Shown here: in pieces, positions 1 through 11,650 of the stretch
How positions within the stretch are numbered: the stretch's first letter is position 1
Layout of the letters: every line of letters starts with the position of its first letter
From: Blasia pusilla
Lineage: Eukaryota; Marchantiophyta; Marchantiopsida; Blasiales
Assembly: GCA_050084515.1 (NCBI GenBank)
Contig: CM114273.1
Location: 19,282,001 to 19,346,000 of the forward strand
Reading direction: 5' to 3'
Length of the DNA stretch: 64,000 nucleotides
Position numbers and translations under genes: made by a program
Notes under the pieces: generated by a model
Database searches by the model: none
Seen by the model: only the letters and a program-made list of their open reading frames with translations
What the model was told of the DNA's origin: nothing

Positions 1-814
1 TGTCTGATGTCACTCTTCACGCTGCAGACCCAAAAAGACTATCCAAACGTAAGCATCGCACATCAGAATGAATGAATGAGTGGTTTATTATTCCATCAAG
101 AATGGGAAGACTTCAAAGTGTATACAAGCTCGAGAGGGTACTACTCTCTTGCTCGGACCATTCCTACAGCATAAGGACTTCATGAGCGAATGATGATTGT
201 AGCTTCTGTCATACTTCTTAAATATTCTCTGAAGTAGGAGCGTTTCCAAGATCCGAAGCGTTCTTGATGAAGTTGATGTCTCTTCAATATTTGTAACTAC
301 CTAGATCTATGGTGTGCTTTCCTTTTCCTATGATCCCTATGAATCCGTGGTAAAAAAGTGTTCTAACTACCAATTTGATACAAAGGGTCGCGCCCTTTCC
401 TAGTATAACTGTTTTAACTATGTGCCGGTTCGAATCACAATCATACTGAGCTTTGCTGCGCTGGATTTCTTGAGGACGAAGCTCTTCATTCTTTGTTCTC
501 TTTTCAGGTGCTTCGTGCTTCGTGCTTCGCTCTTCGTGCTTCGCATAAGAGCGAAGTACTCACTTATCTTCTTCTGCAGGCTTCGTTATGCTTCGTTAAG
601 CTTCGCGTTGGTCCTTTAGACTTCGTTATTGTATTTGCTTCTCCTCTAAGGCAAATCCTTGATCTTCCATCTCTCTGCCTTGTCCTAGGAGCTTCGTGAT
701 TCACTTTAATCTTACTCTTTCTTCTCCATAATAGTATATAATAATCAAAACCATAATGTACAAGAGTCTTTGTTAAATAAAAAGATAAATTTCTTCCGAA
801 GTACAAAATTGTGG
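1..814. other. No gene recognised; GCTTCG-rich low-complexity stretch
   Basis: No coding similarity was recognised. Positions 480-700 hold many imperfect copies of GCTTCGT/GCTTCGC. Read on the minus strand, this part weakly resembles the GAAGACT-rich dispersed repeat at 8066-8885 and 40934-42030; both carry a GATCAAGGAT-type segment. It may be a diverged minus-strand copy of that repeat. The short open frames here are in low-complexity sequence and are not credible genes. Confidence 0.35.
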
Positions 815-3800
815 GTATCACAAGACATCTACAAAGGCTAGAAAGCTTCAATTGAAACAACAATTGAACGAAGGGAGGAAAGGATCGTAGAGCATCAATG
901 ATTATCTTTTGAATATTAGACATGTTGTTGATTAGTTGAATAGTATTAGAGTGACAGTAGAAGATGATGATCTGATTTTGTTCACTCTTCAAGGCCTTCC
1001 AAAGGATTACAAGTCCTTTGAGACTTCTATCTCTATGAGAGAGAAGTATCCAACCTTTCAAGAATTAGTCCCTCTCTTAATCAGTGAAGAGATGCGTCCA
1101 GTACGTAACGGTAGCTCGTCTAGTTTGCAAGAGAGTGCGCTATTTGCAGGTTATGGATCAAACAGAGGCAAGGATCGTGGCAGAAACTTCCATGGTCGTG
1201 GTGGATATCAAGCATATGGAGGAAGAGGCACTCAATACAACGTCGCACAATCAATTACGAACAAGTATCACACATAATCATAAGGTGGTGATGGTGGAAA
1301 CCGTTGGGGTTGAGGTCAACAGCAAAGGATCCCTGGATCTTGCAAAAACTGTGGGATAAAGGGCCATTATGCAAATTTTTGCTTCAAGAAGAAGGCAGAT
1401 ATGAGAATAGGAGCCTTACAGCAACAAAACTATGTGGAGCAACAACACGAAGAGCAGTACCAAGAACAAAAACATTCACAAACGGAGCATCTCATGGTCA
1501 TGACTCATCATATGGGAGCAATGGTCAAGAAAGACTCGACAACAGATTGGTACATTGACTCTGGTCTATCAAATCACATGACCTCACAAGCTAAATGGTT
1601 CAGTAGTTTGGATCCGGTGAAAGATCTTACAATTGTGCTCAGAGGAGATGACACTCAACATCATATCACGTATACCGATAAATTCCATTAGCATCAGATG
1701 ATCTTTGTGCTCTTGGAAATGTTCTCTATTTTCCTACCATTGCAAGAAAATTGATCTCTGTAGGACAGATAGTAGAACAGGGTTATCAAGTAAAGTTTAA
1801 CGCAGATGATTATTTCATTGAAATAATGGATGATCAGACTACGATAGCCAAAGGAACTAAATCTGGTAGAATGTTTAAATTAGATATTTCTATGCCAGAG
1901 ATTCAAACAATAATGTATGGTCAAACCGGCCAACAAGTCACAGATCTAAATGTGTGGCATAAAAGAATTGGACGTATGAATCTTCAAAGATTATAGACTC
2001 TTTCATCATCTAATATAGTAATAGGATTCCCTAAATTAGCGAGTCCTGCTACGTTAGAGGTATGTCTTGCTTGCCAATTTGGAAAAAAAGTTAGATTTTC
2101 TTTTCCAAAGCAAGATACTCCAACAGCACAAGTTCATGATAAAACTCCATTCGAAGTCTTCACAGGAAGTATTTGGCTGTATTTGTTATGCTCATGTTCC
2201 TTCTGAGAGACGTCATAAATTAGACCCCAAGTCTGAAATATGTATCTTCATTGGCTATGCTGATGGAACTAAGGGGTATAAGTGCTACATTCCATCCTCT
2301 AGGCAACTTATTATTAGTCGGGATGTTATCTTTGATGAGCTAAAGTCATGGTATGCTCCATTTGAGCCTATTCCACCTCTACACTTGTCTGTTGAGGGGA
2401 AGAATATGACTGTAAATCAACATACATTGTCTTCAATTTCCCCAAGTACTAGTGCAGGATTAGGAGAGGTCCTAGATTCATCAATTAAATATGTGAGTCC
2501 ATAGACGGGAAGAGTACGTATTCAGTCTGTTGACACTAGTCAGAGCTCGAGTCAAGTGTCAGAGGCATCTACCTCTAAACAACAACTTCGTAGATCAAGT
2601 AGAGTTACACATCCAGTTCATAGATTCATAAATGAAGGTTTCCTTGCGACACATCATGCATATATGATGACTACCCTTCAAGAACAGGAGCCGAGTTATT
2701 TTGAAGAAGCCACAAGTAAAGTCGAATGGAATGAAGCTATAGAGGAAGAGCTTGCTGCATTAAGACATCAATAGACATGGGAGCTGGTTGATATACCTTC
2801 CGTTAAGGAAGCTATTGGTTGCAAATGGATTTACAAAATCAAACGCAATCAAGATGGTACAATTAACAAATACAAAGTGAGATTGGTGGCTAAGGGGTAT
2901 GGACAACAATATGGTATTGATTATGAGGAAACATTTAGCCCTGTTGCAAAGATGGCGACTACGAGAACAGTGGTTGCAGTTGCAGTAAGTAAGAAGTGGA
3001 GATTACATCACATGGACGTCAATAATGCCTTCTTGAATGGAGATCTATACGAGGAGGTTTATATGACTCAACCACCTGGATACGAGCATTCCAAGTTTCT
3101 ATTTCGCGTATGCAGGTTGAAGAAAGCTCTATACGGGCTCAAACAAGCTCCAAGAGCTTGGTATGGCAAGATTACATACGTCCTACAAGAGTTGGGTTTT
3201 AGGGTATGTGATTTTGATTCGTTGTTATTATCTTGATAGGACAAGATCATACGGTTCTCATTGTGTTGTATGTTGAGGATCTCCTGATTACTAGGAGTAC
3301 TGAAGAAATGGCACAACAAGTCAAGCTTAACTTACAAGGAGAATTTGATATGAAGGACTTGGGAGAACTCAAGTACTTCCTTGGTATTGAGTTTATCAAG
3401 GTTGGAGGGAGCATGTGGTTACTACAACGACAATATCCTCTTCATATGCTTTCAAAATAGGGTATGACGGCTTGTAAGTCAATCTCTATACGTTTGGACC
3501 AGAGTGTGAAACTAAGAGTGGATGAAGGAGATTTGCTTGCAGATTCTAATATGTACATGTGCATGGTTGGAAGTTTGATCTATCTAACTATAACCAGACC
3601 AGATTTGAGTTATGGTGTTGGCCTAGTGAGCTAGTTTATGCAAGCACCTCGAAAACCTCACCTTAATGTTGTGAGGAGGATTATGCGGTATGTGAAATTC
3701 TCTATTCGATTCGGGCTTCAATTTGAACCTTCTCCGAGTTTTCAATTACAAGGATTCACAAATGCTGATTGGGCAGGAAGCGTGTCTGATTGACACTCCA

Positions 3801-4230
3801 CATCTGGTTATTCATTTACTTTGGGAAGCGCAACTATAAGTTGGGCTTCAAAGAAGCAACCTACCATTGCTTTATCTTCAACAGAGGTTGAGTACAGACG
3901 AGCAACCAATACAACATGTGAGGCGGTGTGGCTTCATCAATTACTTCTTGAGATTGGTGTTAGTAACTTAGGACCTAGTGTAATATATGCAGACAATATT
4001 AGTAGCATCAAGCTTGCTAATAACCCTGTGTTTCATGCTTGTACAAAACATGTTGAAGTGCACTTTCATTTTATCATAGAGAAAGTGCTTGCAGATAAAA
4101 TTGATCTTGTGTATCTAGGTACATATCAGCAAATTACTGGCATCTTTACAAAGGCATTATCTTGAGATAAGTTTGAGATGTTTAGAAATTATTTAGGCGT
4201 TAGAGATATCGATATGAGCTTGAGGGGGAG
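815..4230 (+). pseudogene. Ty1/copia retrotransposon polyprotein relic (gag-pro-int-RT-RNase H)
   Basis: The domains appear in copia order. Gag is at 815-1280, including an LQGLPKDYKSFETS block. A CX2CX4HX4C knuckle (CKNCGIKGHYANFC) lies near 1338-1380. The protease motif DWYIDSGLSNHMT is near 1545-1580. The GAG-pre-integrase block VWHKRIGRMN ends near 1995. RT runs about 2775-3400 with YVED in place of YVDD, and RNase H ([19 protein letters not shown]) is at 3830-4160. The frame is broken by many stops and shifts. The integrase catalytic core is missing: the zinc-binding part joins almost directly to a PFEVFTG-type segment near 2150. The N-terminal gag is also lost. Several stops read as C-to-T changes, such as TGA before DKFEMF near 4163 and TAG in VS*FMQAP near 3631. 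This is a dead copy; superfamily assignment is firm. Confidence 0.93.
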
Positions 4231-4526
4231 TATTGAAGATTGAGTTACAGTCAAGCTCATGAGACACCTGAACTGCTACATTTGGTACTCACACAAAGTA
4301 GGGAAGCTTAATCTTGGTGAGTTAGTTAAGCACGATTATCTTAACTAAGGTTAGTTAATCATAGTTAGTCTAACTCGAGACTAAGGTTAGGATTAGGGTT
4401 GCTTGTACATACCCTATATAACTGAGAAGGGGACCAGCCTCCACTCATTTCGCTCATTGCAAATTTCATTCTTTATGTTGGTGTGTGTGAGAGTCGTTTT
4501 CCACCAGTTGCGCTTGTTTAGCAGTT
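4231..4526 (+). repeat. Partial copia 3' LTR with TATA box
   Basis: A polypurine tract (GAGGGGGAG, 4222-4230) follows the RNase H end, so the LTR should start at 4231. It begins TATTGAAGATTG, consistent with an ancestral TGTTGAAG start mutated G to A. A TATATAA box at 4415-4421 marks the likely promoter. The LTR is cut by the junction with gypsy copy B near 4527, so its true 3' end is not seen. No matching 5' LTR was found in the window. Confidence 0.7.
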
Positions 4527-6830
4527 TTCCACACCTTGGCCACACCATTTATCCAGGGGGTATTGGGGTTCAGCAAACGAAGGTGGAGGCCATAGCGTGT
4601 ATTCCCCGCCCTACAGATGTGAGTCGAGTTCGAGCTTTCATGGGATTGGCAAACTACTACTGACGGTAGGTGAAGGGCTTTAGTGCGATTGCGAAGGCAT
4701 TGACTTTGCTGACTAGGTTGGACCATGAGTGGTTTTGGGGAGATGATCAAGAGCGAGCATTTCAGGAGCTGAAGGAGAAGTTGATGTCCTCACCCATTTT
4801 GAGGAGACCTATGCGTGGTTGTCTGTTCTAGTTACATACGGACTAGAGTATGTTGGGATTAGGAGCGTTGCTCACTAACAGAGATGATGAGGGGAAGGAG
4901 TTCATAGTGGCATATGCGAGCCACTTGAACAACGTTGCGGAGGCAAAGTATAATTCCTACGAGGAGGAGTGCTTAGTTGCAATGTGGGCAATGGCCCGTT
5001 TCATATGTTATTTGTTTGGGAACCCTTTCAAGCTCATCATTGATCATCAACCACTCAGATGGTTGATAGAGTTTGACAAGCTTACAGGGAAGCTTGCCAA
5101 ATGGTCACTCTTGTTGCAAGAGTACAATTTTCACGTTGTCCATCTCCTGGGACATCTAAACCACGATGCGGACGGGTTGAGCCATAACCCATGCATGAGC
5201 CAGAGCGATGCAACTAGAGCGTAGTGGCATGGTGAGAGTGATGAGGAGATGGTGTTAGGTTGGCACGCATTTGCCTATTTGTGTCTATTGGCTATGTCAG
5301 TTCTGCAGGAGGCATCCACTCCACGAGGGAGGTTGGATGGTGAGTCCTCAAATCCAGATGCTAGTGGGAAGTTGACAGGGACTTGAGACATCCACGACAA
5401 GGAGATGGTCTTGGAGTACCTGCGTACTAGTTTCTTAGCAAGCATGGTGGGTGTTAGAGAGTGAGATCAAGTCCTACAGCGAGCCAAGAGGTTCAAGTGG
5501 GAGGTGACGCATATGCTTCGAGTTTGGGAGGATGGACGACTACGGATGGTGCCGCATCCTTCGCAGCGAGCAGGAGTCGTGAGACATGCTCACGAGACGT
5601 TAGGGCATTTCGGAGTCAAGCGTACATATAGTTTGATTCAGATTCAGTATCGATGGCGTGGTATGTAGACTGATGTTCAAAAGTTTGTAGCCACATGCAT
5701 TGTATGTGACAGGGTGCGGGTATCGTTTAATGCTCCGACACCACACTTGCATCCTTTATCGATCATGGGATTAGGGTATCGCTGGAGTTTAGAACTTTGC
5801 AGGGCCTTTACCATTAACGAGACGCCATAGTTTGTACGTGTTGGTCATAGTGGAGCACTTCTCCGAGTGGATTGAGTTGGTAGCGTTTCCGGATAGGTCG
5901 AGTGAGGGAGCGGCTTATGCATTTCTTGATAGAGTGCTTAGTCATTTCGGCGCACCAGCAGAGGTGTTGACAGACCAAGGTACTAAGTTTAGGGATGACT
6001 TTCAGGCCTTGTGTGATCAAGCATTGATAGATCATCGTACGACTTCTCAAGATCATCCGGAGGCATATGGTTTGGCAGAGAGAGTTGTGCAGACGGTGAA
6101 GAGAGGATTGCGCAAGTATGGACTGCAGAGAGGACACTTGGGAGATTGGGACCTACAGTCGCTGTGGTTGGCGATGGTTTACCGCTTCAGTCGGAATGCA
6201 TCCTTGGCATCATTTTCACCGTATTTCTTGCTCTATGGGAGAGAGCCACAGTTACCGACGTCGATGAGATGAGATGTGGTTGAGGTACTTGATCTCCACG
6301 ATCCAGGCGTATGGGTGCGAGCGTGTTCTTAGTAGGCTGAGCTCTTTCGGAGAGTCATGCCTATGGCATTTGAGAACCTGGCTATCGCTCAGCATCACAA
6401 TATTCCAAGGTACTTGACTATGCGTGCAGGAGGCTATTGACCAGGGATTCGAAGATTCCATCTTGGGGATTATGTCTACCTACAGCAGATACCGCCAAAA
6501 ACATTGGACATTACGGCGGGACGCACTATTCTACGAGTGCAAAAGATTTTACCTTTAGAGGTCTTTGTTTTAGAGGGTCATGATGGTACCGGTTGGAAAG
6601 ATCATGCGCGTCACTGTCCACCATGTCATCTTCCAAACGTAGATGGGAGGATTGATCCAAGCTTGGCAGTTGTTCCTACATGCTTGAGATGCATGTTGTG
6701 TGGGTCTGCCAGAGGCGCAGTTACGATGCTAGTTTGTGATGGGTATTCTCGAGGATGGCATATGTCGTGTTTGATACCGCCTCTTGACTTGGTTCCTCAA
6801 GGACGTTGGCCTTGTCCCAAATATACATAA
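4527..6830 (+). pseudogene. Gypsy copy B: 5'-truncated RT-RNase H-integrase-PHD relic
   Basis: This Ty3/gypsy copy starts inside the RT C-terminus (IPRPTDVSRVRAFMGLANYY, about 4600-4665). RNase H follows (LGLGALLTNRDDEGKEF... TDHQPL-type block, 4850-5200). Next come an integrase HHCC segment (about 5560-5715), an integrase core (YRWSLD-type first aspartate, VLTDQGTKF second aspartate near 5965, HPEAYGLAERVV with the glutamate near 6060-6095) and a C-terminal PHD-like finger at 6681-6830. Two zinc ligands of the finger are lost (CDGY and CPKY where C and D have CDGC and CPRC). It is broken by several stops and frameshifts. Gag, protease and any methyltransferase are absent because of the truncation. 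Confidence 0.92.
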
Positions 6831-6996
6831 TATGATAGGTAGATTATAAGATACTTCTTGATATTATGCATTGTAGGAAGGTGACTAATGATGGGCCGAC
6901 ATAGCACCCGACCTCCTGATCCTAGCACCAAAAAGGTGCACAGCATTTAGACTTGTTTTGTAGGCTATCTCGAGTTAGAGGGATCTAACCACCAGC

Positions 6997-7101
6997 TAGG
7001 GGGGCAATTGGGAGATGTTAGGATTCATAGCTAGATGGATCTTAGATATGTGTGTACATGACAACCAAAGTATGTTGGCAGCGATGTGTATTCGCATGAC
7101 A
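6997..7101 (+). repeat. Polypurine tract and terminal block T of copy B
   Basis: The tract TAGGGGGGC (6997-7005) is followed by a ~90-bp block from about 7012. The block begins AGATGTTAGGATTC and ends TTCGCATGACA at 7101. The same block recurs at 7751-7839 and 13880-13968. It is the subfamily-2 version of the right-hand terminal block found after the polypurine tract in copies C, D and E. Confidence 0.75.
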
Positions 7102-7103
7102 AT

Positions 7104-7839
7104 TGTCATGGTAGACGAGGCATAGGGCGAGATAATATCGAGGCCATAGAAGGGTCTTGTACTTCCCTATTTTGAGAGGTCATATGTGGCTTGCTCTTAG
7201 GAGGTGACCAACGAGTGTAAGTCACCCTTCCCTTTATGAGGAGTGGAAACCTTAGAGAGGTTGACCTCCCCAGCCATGTATGGCTCCACTTGGACGTATA
7301 GGGTCGTGGGTTAGTTGGTAGTTGGTCTCATGAGGGGATCACATATGTAGTTGTTAGGAAGCTAGTATCTGTGTACTACAGGTTGGTAGTGACCTGCTAG
7401 GAGGGAGGTGACCTATGTGTACAGGTCACCCATGGAGGTGCCAAGGGGTGTATACCTCGGATGAAGCTCATTTGGAGCTCATCTCCTTAGGATTGCAGAC
7501 CCTTGTTGGGATCCATGATAAAGTGCGACTTGCATGTTTTGAGCCTGGATTCTCTCTTGAAGAGTGGGCTAGGAGCAATCAATAAGGAAAAGCACACATA
7601 TTTTGGTAGAATTTCTCTTGTTGTTACACGAGTGTGTATGTGATTCACGAATATGGATGTTTGGATGAAGCACGGTTGATTGAAAATTTCATCAAAGTTT
7701 ACAGTGCGTATTCAACTTTATATTGGGATTGTCCAATTGTTCATGTATAGAGATGTTAGGATTCATAGCTAGATGGATCTTAGACATGTGTGTACATGAC
7801 GGTTGATGTATGTCCGTAGCGATGTGTATTCGCACGACA
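7104..7839 (+). repeat. Subfamily-2 terminal repeat unit L2-T (736 bp), TGTC...GACA
   Basis: The unit starts TGTCATGGTAGACG at 7104, two bases (AT) after the GACA end of the preceding T block, and ends CGCACGACA at 7839. Its last ~90 bp repeat the T block at 7012-7101. A truncated direct copy lies at 13478-13968 and a truncated inverted copy at 14371-14815. Copy B therefore ends body-T-L-T. No protein is encoded. Confidence 0.75.
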
Positions 7840-8065
7840 CTTCTCCTACAAAAAATTTGGCAACGCTTTCGCGTTGATTTCTCCCAAACAAAATTTCAAA
7901 CTTATCATAATACAAACCAGAGAGCCAAAAAATGCTCTCGAGAGCACTGGAATGGAGCAACCCGCTCCCATACTCAATTTCTACCAAAAATTAGGCAGCA
8001 CTTCTGTGCGCCACTTTCTTGTACGAAAAAACTGCAAAAAAATGACACCAAACAGATGGCTTATA
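7840..8065 (-). repeat. Inverted fragment of the element D leader
   Basis: Read on the minus strand, this segment matches the 5' leader of element D at about 48395-48620, including the GCGGAAGCG..GCCGAATG and ATTGAGTATGGG-type blocks. It is probably a leftover of another family member lying between copy B and the dispersed repeat that starts at 8066. Confidence 0.65.
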
Positions 8066-8885
8066 GTGCCCACGTTTTTTAAATTTTGATAGAAAGATCC
8101 TTTTTTTTACAAAGTTATAGTAAAGTCTTCCTTAAATGAAGACTAAAGACTTAATATCGGAAGTAAAGACGTATACTTTACCAAAATCATGTGAAAATAT
8201 GGAATGATAGAACTCTGATGAAAGGACAAGAGATAGTAAGAGATCAAGGATTGTCTTGGAAGAGTGAGAATTGGGTAAAAGTAGAAAAAAGACTAGAAAA
8301 GAAGTTAGAGTAAGAGGCGCGAGTACTTCACAAGGAAAATCGCAATAGGAATATTGATGAAGACTGTCAACGAAGACTGTAAAAGGCTTCTTCTTTATAG
8401 TAGAAGATTGAAGGGAGTCTTTGTGCGAAGACTGGGTACAAAGAACAAAGATCCAAGATCCAAGAGTGAAGACTATGAACTCTAAGAAGGAAGAGGAAGA
8501 AGAAGAGGAAAGCAAAAAGTCTTCACAAAGCAGAAAAGTGTATGAAGAATAGGAATAGAAAGAAAAAGAATGTTTTGGAAGAAAGCGGAAGGAAAGAAAG
8601 TGGAAGGAGGACTCTTCGTGGCGGCAGTAGGATAAGAGGCTTTGCAAAGATAGGATTGCAAATATAGGACTGCGAAGACCGCGAAGATTGTGAAGAATGA
8701 ACTGTTGCGGCGGTTTCGAAAGCCGGAAATGGAGCAACGCAGCGGTTCAAAAGGAAGCGAAAATGAAACGCTAGGGCAACTAACCAACTTAGGAAGGTGA
8801 AGGGTTGGAGAATCTGAACCGAGGAGGGTAGGATTATCAATTAGAAATTTAGAGTAGAATAGGAAGATCAATTAGGAATTGTAGA
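8066..8885 (+). repeat. Dispersed GAAGACT-rich repeat, copy 1
   Basis: It begins AGTGCCCACGTTTTTT and matches 40934-41735 over most of its length, including GTAAAGACGTATACTT and ATGGAATGA.AGAACTCTGATGAAAGGA. It is purine-rich and full of GAAGACT-like words, so its minus strand shows spurious Ser/Phe/Leu-rich open frames. It is cut by gypsy copy C at about 8883. It may be an LTR of an unidentified element because of the TGCCCACG start and repeated use, but no polypurine tract or primer site proves that. Confidence 0.7.
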
Positions 8886-11340
8886 GGCTATCTCACACAT
8901 TCCACGCCCTACAGATGTGAGCCGTGTTCACGCATTCATGGGATTGGCGAACTTCTATCGGCAGTACGTCAAGGGATTCAGTTTGATTGCGAAGCCGATG
9001 ACCTTGCTGACCAAGGTGGATCATGAGTGGTACTGGGAGGATGAGCAAGAGCGAGCGTTTCAGTTACTCAAGGATCGGTTGACGTCTGCGCCCATCTTGA
9101 GGAGACCGATTAGGGGGCGTCCTTTCCACTTGCACACAGATTAGAGCATGTTGGGGCTTGGAGCGGTGCTCACCCAACATGATGATGAGGGTAGAGAGTT
9201 CGTGGTGGCTTATGCTAGCCGCTCAAACAACGCTGCAGAGGCGAAGTACAGCTCGTATGAGGGTGAGTGCTTGGCTGCGGTGTGGGCTATCGTGCATTTC
9301 AGGTGTTACTTATTCGGCAACCCCTTTACCATCATCGATGATCATCAACCACTAAAGTGGTTGATGGAATCCGACAAGCTTACAGGGAAGCTTGCGAGAT
9401 GGGCTCTATTGTAGTAAGAGTATGATTTCCAGGTGGTACATAGACTTGGGGGACGCTCAACCAGGATGCAGATGGGTTGAGTCGTAACCCATGCATGAGT
9501 CAGCGAGATGCGATTGGAGCTCGATGGCATGGAGAGAGTGATGAAGAGTCAGTACGAGGATGGCACGCGTAAGCCTATTTAGGCATGTTGGCTATGGAGA
9601 GCCAAAGTGTGGAGACTTCGATGGCGAGGTCTAGTGGAGAGTCCTTGGATCCCGAGGCCAATGAGGAGACGACAAGTGGCCGAGATATTCATGATGATGG
9701 AGTAGTCTTGGAGTACCTTCGTACTGGCAGCGTTGCGAGCACCGTGGGTGCTAGAGAGCAGGATTGGATCCTACAACGGGCCAGACGGTTCTGTTGGGAG
9801 GGGACACATGTTTTGAGGGTTTGGGAGGATGGTAGAATACGCGTAGTTCCGCATCCTTCGCAGAGAGCACGACTAGTGCAGCATGCCCACGAGGAGTTGG
9901 GTCACTTTGGGATGAAGCGAACGTACAGCTTGCTCCAGAATGAGTATTGGTGGCGAGGCTTGCAAATTGACGTTCAACAGTTTGTTGCCAGGTGCATGGT
10001 GTATGATCGGGTCCGAACATCATTGAATGCTCCGAATCCACAGTTGTATCCATTACCAATCATGGGCTTAGGGTATAGATGGAGTTTGGATTTTGCGGAA
10101 CTTTTGCCTTTGACGGAGCGTCACAGTCGTTATGTGTTGGTGATGGTCGAGCACTTCTGAAAGTGGATCGAGTTGGTTGCATTGCCTGACAAAGCGAGTG
10201 AGGGAGTAGCGTATGCCTTCCTAGATCGAGTGCTAAGTCATTACGATGCACCGAATGAGGTGTTGACAGACCAAGGTATCGAGTCTCGCGGTGAGTTCCA
10301 GGCCTTGTCTGATCAGGCTCTGATCGACCACCGCACGACTTCGTGAGATCATCCTAAGGCCGATGGATTAGCAGAGAGAGTTGTGCAGACGGTGGAGAGG
10401 GGTTTACAGAGAGGGACGGAGGGAGAGGACGGGGTGGGGTGGGGTGACGCGTGGAAATTCGCCGGACAGAGTAGCGCGGAAGAGCGACGACTTTGGGGTC
10501 GCGCCGTATATGTGTGTGAATCTACATCTATATTCATCATGATTAATTATTAGAAAATTAATTGCCTGGAGTTACTGGCACCCGTCCAGGACACGGAGCA
10601 GGGGAGGGAGGGAGGCAGGGAGGAAGTATGGCTTGCAAAGAGGTCACCTAGGAGATTGGGACCTCCAGTTGCCATGGTTGGCGATGGGATACAAATTCAT
10701 CAGGCAGGCATCCTTAGCATATTTTTCACCGTACTTGCTACTTTATGGCCGAGAGCCAGATTTACCTGCGGCCATTCGTCGAGATGCTGGTGAGGTGTTG
10801 GACCTTGATGACCCACATGTATGGATGCGAGCATGTTCTTAGAGGGTTGAGTTGTTTCGGAGAGTGATGCCCATGACGTTCAAGAACTTGGCGATTGCGG
10901 AGCATTGGGATACGTTGAGGTATGCGACTATTCGGGGTGGTGGTTATCGAGCAACTATCCAGAGGTTTCATCTAGGAGATTATGTCTACTTGCAGCAGAC
11001 GGCACCGACGACGTTGGATGTGACTGCAAGGGGCACTATCCTGAGAGTGCGTGACATTTTTCCATTTGGTGTTCTCTTGCTGGAGGGACGCGATGGTATG
11101 GTTTGGAAGGACCATATGGGTAATTGTGCGCCATGTCACTTTCCTAACAGTGATGGTAGAGTAGATCCGAGCTTAGCAGTAGTTCCTACAGGCTTGCGTT
11201 GTATGTTGTGTGGTTCTGCCCATGGTGTGGTCACGATGCTAGTCTGTGATGGATGTTTGAGAGGTTGGCATATGGCATGTCTGACGCCACCTCTCACTAG
11301 GGTTCCTCGGGGACGATGGATGTGTCCCAGATGTACATAG
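8883..11340 (+). pseudogene. Gypsy copy C: 5'-truncated RT-RNase H-integrase-PHD relic
   Basis: The copy begins in the RT C-terminus (IPRPTDVSRVHAFMGLANFY). RNase H is at about 9100-9470 and the HHCC segment at 9840-10010 (HAHEELGHFG, then C..VYD in place of CxxC, so one ligand is lost). The integrase core is at 10075-10400 and the C-terminal region at 10630-11040. A well-preserved PHD finger at 11194-11337 keeps all eight ligands (CMLC, CDGC, GWHMAC, CPRC). A ~215-bp foreign insertion interrupts the integrase after the DDE core (about 10408-10626). Stops include TAG for TGG near 9144 (HTD*SMLGLG). It is closer to D than to B or E. Confidence 0.92.
10408..10626. mobile_element. G-rich insertion inside copy C integrase
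   Basis: Copy D reads ggggtttacgcaagtatggc at this site. Copy C reads ggggtttac, then ~217 foreign bases, then aagtatggc. The insert opens and closes with GAGGGA/GGAGGGAGG runs, holds GGGGTGGGGTGGGGTG at 10431-10446 and a central AT-rich part with CCTGG...CCAGG. No clear target duplication or terminal inverted repeat is visible, so its class is unknown. Confidence 0.6.
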
Positions 11341-11510
11341 AGGAGATACTAGGTAGGTTTTGATTTTTCTGTGATATGGATGACAGGAAGGCGACTAACG
11401 ATGGGGCCACATGAGCACCCGGCCTTTCTTGCTCTTAATGTCCGAGAGATCTATGTCATGGTAGGTAGGGATAGATGGCTATCTGGAGTTAGAGGGACCT
11501 AACCACCAGC

Positions 11511-11648
11511 TAGGGGGGCGATTGGAGATATTTTAGTACTTCTTGTCTCGTTGTTTGGATTCCATGAGTTAGCATGGGATCGTGCGTATTTGTGTGTGTG
11601 TTCGATGACAACGATGTATGTTGTGTAGCGATGTGTATCCGTACGATA
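11511..11648 (+). repeat. Polypurine tract and terminal block T of copy C
   Basis: TAGGGGGGCG (11511-11520) is followed by block T from 11522 (TTGGAGATATTTTAG) to 11648. The block ends in GATA where other copies have GACA. It is near-identical to 12235-12361, 19571-19697 and 57373-57499. Confidence 0.8.
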
Positions 11649-11650
11649 GT

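Noticed and set aside
8132-8871. Minus-strand open frames up to 201 codons, rich in Ser, Phe and Leu
   Set aside because: They lie in a purine-rich dispersed repeat also found at 40934-42030, overlap each other in all three frames and contain no domain; composition explains them.
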